Notes under the pieces: model-generated
What the model was told of the DNA's origin: nothing
The model's input: the letters and a program-made list of their open reading frames with translations, nothing else
Database searches by the model: none
Part shown: positions 1-7,276 of the stretch, piece after piece
Layout: each line of letters begins with the position of its first letter
Numbering within the stretch: position 1 is the stretch's first letter
Translations under genes and position numbers: made by a program
Source of the DNA: Bacteroidota bacterium
Lineage (GTDB): Bacteria; Bacteroidota; Bacteroidia; SpSt-205; S141-50
Reading direction: 5' to 3'
NCBI GenBank assembly: GCA_015490695.1
Contig: WFXK01000233.1
Coordinates: 1-11,490, forward strand
Length of the DNA: 11,490 nt

Positions 1-162
1 GGTACTAAAGACATTAAAATAAGAAAAAGGGGCTAAATTCACTCTGCCTTGCTTATCTATGGTGCTAACCCAAGCAATTGGCCGCGGAGCAACGCTCCCC
101 AAAAGCAACTGATGCATCCTCACTAAAGGCTGCTGCGAAGGTATAATGCTTTGAAACGCCAT
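1..162 (-). CDS. Flavin reductase-like (FMN-binding split barrel) protein, 3' part missing
   Basis: Partial gene: it starts at the ATG at 162 (minus strand) and runs off the window start, leaving 54 residues. The visible part contains LGSVAPRPIAWVSTID at residues 21-36 followed by NLAPFSYFNVFS at 42-53. This is the N-terminal signature of the flavin reductase-like domain family, whose members bind FMN in a split barrel and usually reduce flavin or act as small flavoproteins in the cytoplasm. The substrate cannot be told from this fragment. No signal peptide is seen. It begins 5 bp after the stop of the M16 peptidase gene, so it is probably the last visible gene of that operon; a purine-rich AGAGG lies just before the ATG. 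A second in-frame ATG at residue 16 is less likely because the longer start matches the usual family N-terminus. The family call is strong; the exact role is unknown. Confidence 0.85.
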   Translation of the reverse strand, partial: MAFQSIIPSQQPLVRMHQLLLGSVAPRPIAWVSTIDKQGRVNLAPFSYFNVFST

Positions 163-167
163 CGCCT

Positions 168-3044
168 CTATGGAAATAATTGCTCTATAGATAATTCCTC
201 AATAGAAACACCTAAATGCTTGGAAAGTTCCCCCAAAGGAATCTGATTCCTATCCCCTACAATCAACAACGTAAACGCCGAAGCATCCTGAACATGCTTT
301 GAATAAAAATCTTTTACAGCAGCAAAATCCAAAGACGGCAGTTGCTCCAACACATAAGCATGAATTTCCTCTTGTTCCCCTAATTTACGCAATCTACGAT
401 AACGCGAAAGCACCTGCTCCCTCACATAGCGCAAAGAAGCATAAGCATTCTTAATGTTCTCCTTTGCACTTGCTAAAGCCTTTTCTGACTGAGGAAGTGA
501 ACTTAAAAGTTGTTCCATCGTAGTAATAGCCTCTAAAACCTTATCGTTTTGGGTCGCTACAAAACTTTGAAAATGACAACGTTGCCATTGATAAGTTGGA
601 ATCTGAAAAACAGCATACGTGTTATAAGCTAATGCCCGTGCTTCACGAATCTCTTGGAACACTAAGGCACTCATCCCAATACCAAAATAGTAATTAAACA
701 AAGTCGCTGCAGGTAATAAAGTCCGATGATAAAAGGTATCGTTTTTTACCCACATTAAAAACACTTGTGCTTTCTCGGGATAATGCAAAAAGAAACAACG
801 CCGCTGCGCAGGTAACTGATAAACAAAACGATGAAACTCCTCTTCCTTTAAATCATGTTCATACGGCAATGATTTCAACAAATCCTTAACCTTTTCTTCA
901 CTTGTCGGTGCATACAAATAACACTCATAAGGATAACGAAGTACGCTTCGGATATATTGTCGTACTACTTGCGCACTCCACTGCCTTAAAGTCCCTTCAT
1001 CCAGACGAAAACGATAAGGGTTGTCTTCTCCAAAACGTGCATAGTAAACCATCGCCCTTAATAGCTCATAAGGGTCTTTCTGAGCATCTGAACGCTCTTT
1101 AAGTATCCGTTCTATATACCCTTGCAGTAAAGTCTCCTCTACTTCAGCCTGCTGTAAGATATGAAGTAAAAACGAAAGTCCTTCTTTAAAAGATTCCCAT
1201 GGACCTGAAAGCACAATTTCGGTTTCTAATTCCGCTACATGCACATGGAAAGAGCATCCTAAGATAAAAAGTTGCTTTTTTATTTCTTCTAAGGAATATT
1301 TAGTTGTATGCACATAGGGTAGAAAGTTTAGTGCTGCTTTCCATGCTTTATCGTGCCACGCTCCTTTAGGAATAACCAAAGAAAAATGGAATAAATCATT
1401 TTCTTCATTGGGATAAAAATAACAAGGCACACCATTATCCAAGGTCACCTTTTGAATTGCCGTTTGGTAATCTATAAAGTAAGGTTTTAACGGCTCTACT
1501 TTCATGTTTTCTATCGTTTTATAAAATGAAGAGACCACATCACGGTTCACTTTAATTGGAGTAATAGGCGGCTTAGGTACCTTTGGAATCTTTCGCTCTC
1601 CTTTCTTTTTATAACCAACAACGTAATGCTTCAAATATTTTTTCGCAAACTTTACAAGCGCTTCTTTGGTAATATGCTGAATTGCCTCTCTTAATTGTAA
1701 ATAATCGGTCCATTGCCGATGGGTTGTAAATAACATCGCAATGCGCAAAGCACGCTCTTCATTTTTTAATAAATCTTTGGTTTCTTGAAGTAGAAAGTTT
1801 CTTTTACATCCTTCCAACAATGCCTCATCAAAATCGCCTTTTTTGATCTTTTCTATTTGTTCAACAAGTAATTTTTCTAAGGTTTCTAAAGAAACAATAG
1901 GTTCTGCCCATAGGTTTAATAAATAATAATCAGCACGGTCGCTGTACCAAACACTAACATCCGATGCTTTTTGTTGTTGTAAAATATTCAAATCTATGAG
2001 TCCTGCTGTACCATTTTTTAATAACCATGTTGTCATTACTAAATAAGGCAGCAGCTTAGGGTCAGCAGGCAAGCGATAGACCATATAAAGCATTTCTGGC
2101 TGTACGCCATAAACCACTACGGTTTCTCGTTTTTTTATTGGAGGTTCCTTAGGAGGCTGCCACTCGGGAACGACCCCAGGCTCCCATGAAGAAAAATACC
2201 GCTTCGCCCACGTTAACGTCTTCTGTAAATCCAAATCCCCACAAAGAATAACCGCCATGTTGTTGGGAACATAGTAAGTCTTATAAAATTCCTCAATCCG
2301 CTTTATAGAAGGATTTTTTAAATGCTCAACCTCTCCAATCGTTGTTTGTTGACCATAAGGATGTTTTTTGAAAACCTTTCTTAGCACCTCGTGATACAAT
2401 TGTGAAGCATCACTATCTAAATCCATGTTTTTTTCTTCATAAACGGTTTCTAATTCCACATGGAACAAGCGTGCCAACACAGGATTTCTAAATCGTTCGG
2501 CTTCTATTGCCATCCAACGTTCTAATTGATTAGAAGGAATGGTGTTAATGTAGACTGTCTGTTCCACTGAGGTAAAGGCATTGGTTCCTGTAGCACCAAG
2601 CAGACTCATTAAGCGGTCGTACTCATTCGGAATAGCGTATTTGGCTGCTTCCTGAGCTAAAGCATCTATCTGCCGATAAATGTTTTTTCGTTCTTCCTCG
2701 TCTTTTGTTTGATTGTACTGCTCGTAAAGTTCTTTGATTTGTTCTAAATAAGGGCGTTCTTTTTCATAGTCAATGGTTCCAAAGCGGTCTGTGCCTTTAA
2801 ATAAAAGGTGTTCTAAGTAGTGGGCTAATCCTGTTTTGTCAGGCGGGTCCATCTTTGACCCTGCCCGAACCGCAATCGCCGTGTAAACCTCAGGCTTCGC
2901 CTTATTCGGACTTAAATAAAACGTTAAGCCGTTTTCTAAAACAAAACGATACACAGCAATAGGCTTCTGTGCTATCTGCTCTAACTGCGCTACTGCCACA
3001 GCCATACCCAACAAAATAAAAACGATAAATTTTATTATTGACAT
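168..3044 (-). CDS. M16 family zinc metallopeptidase (insulinase/pitrilysin-like), exported
   Basis: A 958-residue two-half M16 peptidase. Residues 1-19 form a signal peptide (hydrophobic core then AVAVAQ), so it should act in the periplasm or outside the cell, degrading peptides; the substrate is unknown. The inverted zinc motif HYLEH lies at 75-79 (His75, Glu78 as catalytic base, His79), and the third ligand is probably Glu204 in ELETVYEE (197-204). About 60 charged, helical residues (roughly 91-150) separate the two parts of the zinc site, which I recall as usual for long Bacteroidota M16 proteins. A basic, proline-rich linker near 475-495 joins the second half, which lacks the zinc motif and carries the arginine/tyrosine pair (REARALAY) typical of the C-terminal M16 domain. 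The start overlaps the upstream lipoprotein gene by 10 bp, suggesting coupled translation; the flavin reductase-like gene follows after 5 bp. Confidence 0.93.
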   Translation of the reverse strand: MSIIKFIVFILLGMAVAVAQLEQIAQKPIAVYRFVLENGLTFYLSPNKAKPEVYTAIAVRAGSKMDPPDKTGLAHYLEHLLFKGTDRFGTIDYEKERPYLEQIKELYEQYNQTKDEEERKNIYRQIDALAQEAAKYAIPNEYDRLMSLLGATGTNAFTSVEQTVYINTIPSNQLERWMAIEAERFRNPVLARLFHVELETVYEEKNMDLDSDASQLYHEVLRKVFKKHPYGQQTTIGEVEHLKNPSIKRIEEFYKTYYVPNNMAVILCGDLDLQKTLTWAKRYFSSWEPGVVPEWQPPKEPPIKKRETVVVYGVQPEMLYMVYRLPADPKLLPYLVMTTWLLKNGTAGLIDLNILQQQKASDVSVWYSDRADYYLLNLWAEPIVSLETLEKLLVEQIEKIKKGDFDEALLEGCKRNFLLQETKDLLKNEERALRIAMLFTTHRQWTDYLQLREAIQHITKEALVKFAKKYLKHYVVGYKKKGERKIPKVPKPPITPIKVNRDVVSSFYKTIENMKVEPLKPYFIDYQTAIQKVTLDNGVPCYFYPNEENDLFHFSLVIPKGAWHDKAWKAALNFLPYVHTTKYSLEEIKKQLFILGCSFHVHVAELETEIVLSGPWESFKEGLSFLLHILQQAEVEETLLQGYIERILKERSDAQKDPYELLRAMVYYARFGEDNPYRFRLDEGTLRQWSAQVVRQYIRSVLRYPYECYLYAPTSEEKVKDLLKSLPYEHDLKEEEFHRFVYQLPAQRRCFFLHYPEKAQVFLMWVKNDTFYHRTLLPAATLFNYYFGIGMSALVFQEIREARALAYNTYAVFQIPTYQWQRCHFQSFVATQNDKVLEAITTMEQLLSSLPQSEKALASAKENIKNAYASLRYVREQVLSRYRRLRKLGEQEEIHAYVLEQLPSLDFAAVKDFYSKHVQDASAFTLLIVGDRNQIPLGELSKHLGVSIEELSIEQLFP

Positions 3045-4105
3045 GACGGATCTGGTGGTGCCGATGCCGTGCTTAACCCCGCTAAATACTGACTACACGC
3101 ACTTAAAAGAATGTAGCGAAAATGCGTGTTAATCGCTCCAAAAATCCCTATCCCCTTCTCTTGCTCCTCCCTGCCATCATTATAAACCCTACGAATCGTA
3201 AGATTACTATACGTTGGCTTCACATCCGTAATGTCGGTCGTTACTGGAACATTTACTAACAAAAACTTATAAAGCTCCGAATCCATCGCCGTAATTTCCA
3301 AACGAACATCCTTGCCATCATTGCTATCATCGTAATAATAACGCCATTGAGGATTAATAAACTGCGATTTAAGATATTGAATAAAACTTTTTTCGGGAAT
3401 CCGATAACATTTATCGTAGCGACAAACCACTTCCTCACCTGAAAAAGGAAACCGCGTTTTATACACTAAAGTATCTCTTGCAACAATGTTATTGTTGTTA
3501 TCTTTTGCATAATAAGCGAAGTAAATGCGTAATTCAAAAGCGACGCCGGGTGCTTTAGGTTCTCCAGAACGCTGTCTATAAGCTGTAAAACCCACAATAT
3601 AATCCTTTTCAAAAGGGATTCTTGGATGGGACTGCAGATTCCCACCCAAAGCTTCTACGGTATCAGGCTGAATAATATACGGAGTAGAAGGCACTTGACA
3701 TTGTCCTGTTACTTCAACTAACGTACCATCCTTAGGGTCTATTGCTCTAACTATTAAAGTATAAGTCCTGCCTGCATAAATACGCTCCTTAGTACGATAA
3801 ACCACCTGTGTCGGATAAAAACTCCCTGGCTCTTTTTGCAAAGTATCAGGATAAAGCACAATGGTTTGACTGTCATCTCTAATAAGCATTACTTGTGCAT
3901 TGTAAACGCTTAAATCATTTTCTTTTCCGTAGACAATTGCATCTCCTTGCGTTTGATATGCCCACGCTAAGCGAATCGTTTGTACAGAATCCTTAGGATT
4001 CAAAATACCATACACCACAATATAACTTTTATAAGGGGCTAAAATTTCTACTGTGTTTTTACATCCTACAAGGAGAAGGAAGAAGAGTCCTACACTTCTT
4101 ATCAT
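3035..4105 (-). CDS. Uncharacterised lipoprotein, possibly DUF4249-like
   Basis: A 356-residue protein with a short lipoprotein signal: MIRSVGLFFLLLVGC, lipobox LVGC with Cys15 as the acylated residue. It is therefore likely anchored in the outer or inner membrane. Residues after Cys15 (KNTVE) are not the acidic run known as a surface export signal in some Bacteroidota, so the side of the membrane is open. The rest looks beta-rich, with an early segment YKSYIVVYGILNPKDSVQTI and a middle YTLIVRA strand followed by VEVTGQCQVP, resembling DUF4249-type Bacteroidota lipoproteins; I recall this resemblance and have not tested it. It is first in the operon with the M16 peptidase, which overlaps its last codons by 10 bp, so the two products may work together at the envelope. 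A clear promoter sits 7 bp upstream of its ATG. Function unknown. Confidence 0.8.
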   Translation of the reverse strand: MIRSVGLFFLLLVGCKNTVEILAPYKSYIVVYGILNPKDSVQTIRLAWAYQTQGDAIVYGKENDLSVYNAQVMLIRDDSQTIVLYPDTLQKEPGSFYPTQVVYRTKERIYAGRTYTLIVRAIDPKDGTLVEVTGQCQVPSTPYIIQPDTVEALGGNLQSHPRIPFEKDYIVGFTAYRQRSGEPKAPGVAFELRIYFAYYAKDNNNNIVARDTLVYKTRFPFSGEEVVCRYDKCYRIPEKSFIQYLKSQFINPQWRYYYDDSNDGKDVRLEITAMDSELYKFLLVNVPVTTDITDVKPTYSNLTIRRVYNDGREEQEKGIGIFGAINTHFRYILLSACSQYLAGLSTASAPPDPSCQ

Positions 4106-4112
4106 CGGTTTG

Positions 4113-4144
4113 CAAAGGTAGCAAAAAAACCGATGGGGTTCAAA
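4113..4144 (-). promoter_or_regulatory. Bacteroidota-type promoter of the lipoprotein-M16 operon
   Basis: On the minus strand TTTG (4144-4141), a 20-bp spacer and TACCTTTG (4120-4113) match the -33/-7 consensus of the Bacteroidota primary sigma factor. Only 7 bases lie between the -7 element and the ATG at 4105, so the transcript should start at or within a few bases of the start codon. Confidence 0.75.
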
Positions 4145-4153
4145 GCGATTGTT

Positions 4154-4161
4154 TACCTTTG
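4154..4161 (+). promoter_or_regulatory. Promoter -7 element for fluC
   Basis: TACCTTTG matches the Bacteroidota -7 consensus TAnnTTTG. It ends 9 bases before the ATG at 4171. No TTTG is found at the expected -33 distance. The element lies back to back with the lipoprotein promoter, only 65 bp separating the two start codons. Confidence 0.6.
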
Positions 4162-4170
4162 CCTAGCCCA

Positions 4171-4572
4171 ATGAATTCAAAGTCTATGAAAATTCTTGGA
4201 TTTGTCTTTATAGGTGGAGCTATCGGAGCTACCTTGCGATTTCTTACCGTTCAATGGGTTCAACACAATACTTCAACTCCTTTTCCTTGGGGGACGTTAA
4301 TAGTCAACACCTTGGGCTCCTTCCTATTAGGACTTCTTTGGGCATATTCTCAAAGTATAAGCCTACCCAAAGCGATAGAAGCCTTCATCATCATTGGTGG
4401 ACTGGGTGCCTTTACTACCTTCGCCACCTACTCCTTAGACACCATAAAACTCCTAAGTAACGGCAATATCAAAGAAGGTGTGCTTAATTTCTTTCTAAGC
4501 AACACCCTTAGTGTCCTTAGCATCCTTATCGGTTACCTTATTGGAAAAACCCTATTAGAAACTTTTAAATGA
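4171..4572 (+). CDS. crcB: Fluoride efflux channel FluC (CrcB)
   Basis: A 133-residue, four-helix inner membrane protein of the Fluc/CrcB family, which forms antiparallel dimers that let fluoride leave the cell. Family marks are GGAIGATLRF (15-24, conserved Arg23), WGTLIVNTLGSFLLG (40-54, conserved Asn46), and GGLGAFTTFATYS (76-88), which carries the two pore phenylalanines (Phe81, Phe84) and the central sodium-site region. Length is normal (about 125-130). Starts: ATG at 4171 is chosen because it is the first ATG after the -7 element; ATG at 4186 (MKILGFVF) is a good alternative giving 128 residues. A TTG at 4159 would lie inside the promoter element and is excluded. No fluoride riboswitch can fit in the predicted leader of a few bases. 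Its stop is 4 bp from the convergent miaE stop. Confidence 0.92.
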   Translation: MNSKSMKILGFVFIGGAIGATLRFLTVQWVQHNTSTPFPWGTLIVNTLGSFLLGLLWAYSQSISLPKAIEAFIIIGGLGAFTTFATYSLDTIKLLSNGNIKEGVLNFFLSNTLSVLSILIGYLIGKTLLETFK

Positions 4573-4576
4573 AAAA

Positions 4577-5164
4577 CTAACCATGAATCTCCGCACTTTT
4601 ATTGTAATGCTTCATAACTTCTGCTTCAAAATCTAAAAAGGCTTTCCAGCGTTTATCTACTTCCTCTGCAGGTAAGTATTGTTTAGCTAATTTAATAAAA
4701 GTGGTATAGTGTCGGGCTTCGCTTGCCATAAGGTCCCGATAAAACTTTGCTAATTCTTCGTCATGGATGTATTGGGTTAGAACTTTAAAACGTTCGCAGC
4801 TGCGGGCTTCTATCATAGCACCTAAAAGCAAGCGGTCCATTAAATAATCTTCTTGACTCCCCCCTTTACGAACAAAATTCCACAAATCATTAACGTAATC
4901 GTCTTTGGCAACAGGTTTAAGCGTAAACCCTTTCTTTTTAATCCATTGATAGACTTGTCTGAAGTGTCCCATTTCTTCTATGGCTAAGGCGCTCATGGTT
5001 TCCACAATAGCATCGTATTGAGGGAAGCGCACAATCAATGAAATTGCATAAGAAGCGGCTTTTTGCTCTGCCCATGCGTGCGTAGACATAGTGGTTTCTA
5101 AATCCTTTTTTACCAATTCCACCCATCGGCGCTCCGTAGGTAATTTTAATCCCAACACTGCCAT
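4577..5164 (-). CDS. miaE: tRNA-(ms2io6A37) hydroxylase MiaE
   Basis: A 195-residue ferritin-like diiron protein. MiaE hydroxylates the isopentenyl side chain of ms2i6A at position 37 of tRNAs reading codons that begin with U, using oxygen. All six expected iron ligands are visible: Glu33 (WAEQKAAS), Glu64 and His67 (EEMGHF), Glu119 (IEARSCERF), Glu149 and His152 (SEARHY). The N-terminus MAVLGLKLPTERRW fits the form I recall from Bacteroidota. The ATG at 5164 is chosen because a -7 element lies 6 bp upstream of it; a longer reading from a TTG at 5200 would begin upstream of that element. The gene is divergent from pyrG (59 bp between start codons) and tail-to-tail with fluC (4 bp). The partner genes miaA and miaB are not in this window. 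Confidence 0.93.
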   Translation of the reverse strand: MAVLGLKLPTERRWVELVKKDLETTMSTHAWAEQKAASYAISLIVRFPQYDAIVETMSALAIEEMGHFRQVYQWIKKKGFTLKPVAKDDYVNDLWNFVRKGGSQEDYLMDRLLLGAMIEARSCERFKVLTQYIHDEELAKFYRDLMASEARHYTTFIKLAKQYLPAEEVDKRWKAFLDFEAEVMKHYNKSAEIHG

Positions 5165-5170
5165 ATCGGA

Positions 5171-5201
5171 CAAAAATAACACAATCCATAGCAAAAGCAA
5201 A
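5171..5201 (-). promoter_or_regulatory. Bacteroidota-type promoter of miaE
   Basis: On the minus strand TTTG (5201-5198), a 19-bp spacer and TATTTTTG (5178-5171) fit the TTTG / TAnnTTTG consensus. The -7 element ends only 6 bases before the ATG at 5164, so miaE is predicted to have a leaderless mRNA. The element occupies the region where the pyrG -33 contacts would be. Confidence 0.7.
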
Positions 5202-5205
5202 GCTG

Positions 5206-5213
5206 TACTTTTG
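5206..5213 (+). promoter_or_regulatory. Promoter -7 element for pyrG
   Basis: TACTTTTG matches TAnnTTTG and ends 10 bases before the pyrG ATG. No TTTG is found at the expected -33 distance (about 5182-5186). The predicted leader is about 3-6 bases, too short for the attenuation-type control of pyrG known in Firmicutes. Confidence 0.6.
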
Positions 5214-5223
5214 CCCTGTTGTT

Positions 5224-6849
5224 ATGACGAAATACATCTTTATCACTGGCGGCGTTGTTTCTTCCTTAGGTAAAGGCGTACTGGCAGCCTCCTTAGCAAA
5301 ACTCTTACAAGCCCGCGGCTATAAAGTTACCGTACAAAAATTAGACCCTTATCTCAATGTAGACCCCGGCACCATGAACCCCTACGAACACGGAGAAGTC
5401 TACGTCACAGAAGACGGCGCAGAAACCGACTTAGACCTCGGACACTACGAACGCTTCCTCAATCAACCCACTTCAAAAGATAATAACGTTACCACAGGAC
5501 AAATCTACGAAACCATCATCCGAAAAGAACGCGCAGGTCTCTATCAAGGAAAAACCGTCCAAGTCATCCCACACGTCACAGACGAAATCAAAAGCCGCAT
5601 TACAGACCTGGCTAAAAAAGGAAACTATGATATTTTAATCGTAGAAATCGGAGGTACAGTAGGCGATATTGAATCCTTACCCTACATAGAAGCCATACGA
5701 CAACTCCGTAATGAATTAGGTTTTGAAAACACCGCTAACATCCACTTAACGCTTATTCCTTATTTAAAAACTTCTGACGAACTTAAAACCAAACCCACTC
5801 AACACTCTGTAAAAACATTATTAAGTTATGGAGTTCAACCCGATATTTTGGTATGCCGAACAGCGATTCCACTAACAGAAGAAGTTCGGAAAAAATTAGC
5901 CTTGTTCTGCAATGTAAAAGAGGAAGCCATTATAGAAGCCCGAGACGTCAAAGAGTGGATTTATGAAGTACCTTTTAATTTATTAAAAGAGCGATTAGAT
6001 GAGGTTGTTTTAAAACGCTTATCACTTCCCTTGGGGGAAGGACCCAATTTATCGCAATGGGAAGTTTTTCTAAATCGTTTACGTTTCCCTAAGCATGAAG
6101 TTGAGGTGTTAATTGTAGGGAAGTATGCGCAATTAAAAGACGCTTATAAGTCTATCACAGAGGCGTTAATTCATGCCGGAGCAGCTAATGAAACCCGAGT
6201 GCAATTGAAATGGTTATTAGTAAACGATGAAGGAGAAGATGACCCTACTATATTTAAAAATAAGGTATACGAACAATTAGCAGATGCCCAAGGGATATTA
6301 GTTGCGCCGGGTTTTGGACGAAGAGGCTTCTTAGGAAAATTGTTTGCTATTCAATACGCCAGAGAACAAAAGATTCCTTTCTTAGGGATTTGTTTAGGGA
6401 TGCAGATTGCTTGTGTAGAGTTTGCTCGGAACGTATTAGGGCTTAAAGAGGCGAATTCTACGGAGTTTGACCCCGAAACCCCTCATCCCGTTGTGCACTT
6501 GATGGAAGAGCAACGAGCCATCACGCAATTAGGAGGAACAATGCGCTTGGGTGCTTATCCCTGCCATATTGAAGAAAACACCTTAGCCTATGAAATTTAT
6601 CAAACGCCTTTGGTCTATGAACGCCACCGCCACCGCTATGAATTCAATAATGCCTATAGAGAAGCCTTCCAAGACGCAGGAATGCGCTTTAGTGGCATTT
6701 ATAAAAAGAAAAATTTAGTTGAAATCATTGAATTAAAAGACCATCCTTTCTTTATCGCATGCCAATTCCACCCTGAGTTTAAAAGCACTGTGGAGCGTGC
6801 ACACCCGCTATTTGTGGCTTTTATTCGGGCTATCCTGCAGCATACATAA
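5224..6849 (+). CDS. pyrG: CTP synthase (glutamine-hydrolysing)
   Basis: A 541-residue cytoplasmic enzyme that makes CTP from UTP, ATP and glutamine, the last step of de novo pyrimidine nucleotide synthesis. The N-terminal synthetase domain (about 1-270) has the P-loop-like GGVVSSLGKG (9-18), KLDPYLNVDPGTMNP (39-53), Mg-binding Asp71 in TDLDLGHYERF, and Glu141 in VEIGGTVGDIES. The C-terminal class I glutamine amidotransferase domain (about 290-541) has the nucleophile Cys390 in FLGICLGMQ and His516/Glu518 in QFHPEF. The oxyanion loop reads APGFGRRG (361-368). Length is normal and nothing is missing. The ATG at 5224 gives the canonical N-terminus MTKYIFITGGVVSSLGKG. Codon use changes along the gene: the 5' part is almost all C- or A-ending, the 3' part more T- or G-ending. 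Another reading frame encoding a possible signal peptide overlaps the last 53 bases. Confidence 0.98.
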   Translation: MTKYIFITGGVVSSLGKGVLAASLAKLLQARGYKVTVQKLDPYLNVDPGTMNPYEHGEVYVTEDGAETDLDLGHYERFLNQPTSKDNNVTTGQIYETIIRKERAGLYQGKTVQVIPHVTDEIKSRITDLAKKGNYDILIVEIGGTVGDIESLPYIEAIRQLRNELGFENTANIHLTLIPYLKTSDELKTKPTQHSVKTLLSYGVQPDILVCRTAIPLTEEVRKKLALFCNVKEEAIIEARDVKEWIYEVPFNLLKERLDEVVLKRLSLPLGEGPNLSQWEVFLNRLRFPKHEVEVLIVGKYAQLKDAYKSITEALIHAGAANETRVQLKWLLVNDEGEDDPTIFKNKVYEQLADAQGILVAPGFGRRGFLGKLFAIQYAREQKIPFLGICLGMQIACVEFARNVLGLKEANSTEFDPETPHPVVHLMEEQRAITQLGGTMRLGAYPCHIEENTLAYEIYQTPLVYERHRHRYEFNNAYREAFQDAGMRFSGIYKKKNLVEIIELKDHPFFIACQFHPEFKSTVERAHPLFVAFIRAILQHT

Positions 6850-7276
6850 TCAATGTGTTTCTTATCGCCAACCTCCTCAATGGGAACAATGGAGTAAAAA
6901 ACTCCTAAGTCAAGATAGCTTATTGCTCACTTCCCAATGGCAAATCCCTATGTATCAAATCCAACGCTACTGGCAAAACCCACCGGTGATAAAAGATAGC
7001 CTTGGCATGGTGTTTCTAACCCCCTATACACCAAAAGCCCGTTTTTATTATTACGGAAAAGAACTACTTCAAAGTCTTGTCATTTATATCCCTTTGCAGA
7101 ATTACAAAGAAGCCGTTCATCTTTATCGTTCTTTTTTAATGCATTTGTGGCAGTTTTATAATCAGCGTCCGCAGGGGCAATGGGGGGAACATATATGGCA
7201 TCTGCCTTCTAAAACCATTACTTTACGCTTCCGTAACTACCCCCCAACCATTTTCCTCATCCTTAGTAAGGAATAA
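6797..7276 (+). CDS. Small uncharacterised protein, putatively exported or lipid-anchored, overlapping pyrG
   Basis: A 159-residue open frame with no recognised family. The only plausible starts are non-ATG: GTG at 6797, or TTG at 6812; in-frame ATGs come only much later. From GTG the N-terminus is MHTRYLWLLFGLSC, a short basic then hydrophobic stretch ending in Cys14, which looks like a lipoprotein signal although the lipobox (GLSC) is imperfect. The rest is rich in Trp, Tyr and Gln, with a possible amphipathic helix YKEAVHLYRSFLMHLWQFY near 100-120 and a final beta-like segment (TITLRF). The first 53 bases lie within pyrG in another frame, and the last 14 bp overlap the convergent DUF4294 gene. 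No promoter is seen, so it would be read through from pyrG. The long open frame filling the gap between two genes supports it being real; start and function are uncertain. Confidence 0.6.
   Translation: MHTRYLWLLFGLSCSIHNQCVSYRQPPQWEQWSKKLLSQDSLLLTSQWQIPMYQIQRYWQNPPVIKDSLGMVFLTPYTPKARFYYYGKELLQSLVIYIPLQNYKEAVHLYRSFLMHLWQFYNQRPQGQWGEHIWHLPSKTITLRFRNYPPTIFLILSKE

Noticed and set aside
902..1102. Short plus-strand open frame inside the M16 gene
   Set aside because: Lies wholly within a well-supported gene on the other strand, with no motif and no promoter; a shadow frame.
2595..2774. Charged insertion between the two parts of the M16 zinc site
   Set aside because: It looked like a novel insertion because the third zinc ligand is about 125 residues from the HxxEH motif, but I recall this helical segment as normal in long Bacteroidota M16 peptidases.
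4159..4170. TTG start for fluC adding four residues
   Set aside because: The TTG lies inside the -7 promoter element TACCTTTG (4154-4161), so it would not be on the transcript from that promoter; the ATG at 4171 or 4186 fits the family.
5165..5200. Longer miaE from a TTG at 5200, giving a hydrophobic N-terminal extension
   Set aside because: The extension contains the miaE promoter itself, and the ATG at 5164 gives the usual family N-terminus. The apparent hydrophobic segment is promoter DNA read as protein.
4938..5273. Overlapping short frames across the miaE start and the miaE-pyrG gap
   Set aside because: Explained by the two real genes and their promoters; the encoded peptides show no recognisable pattern.
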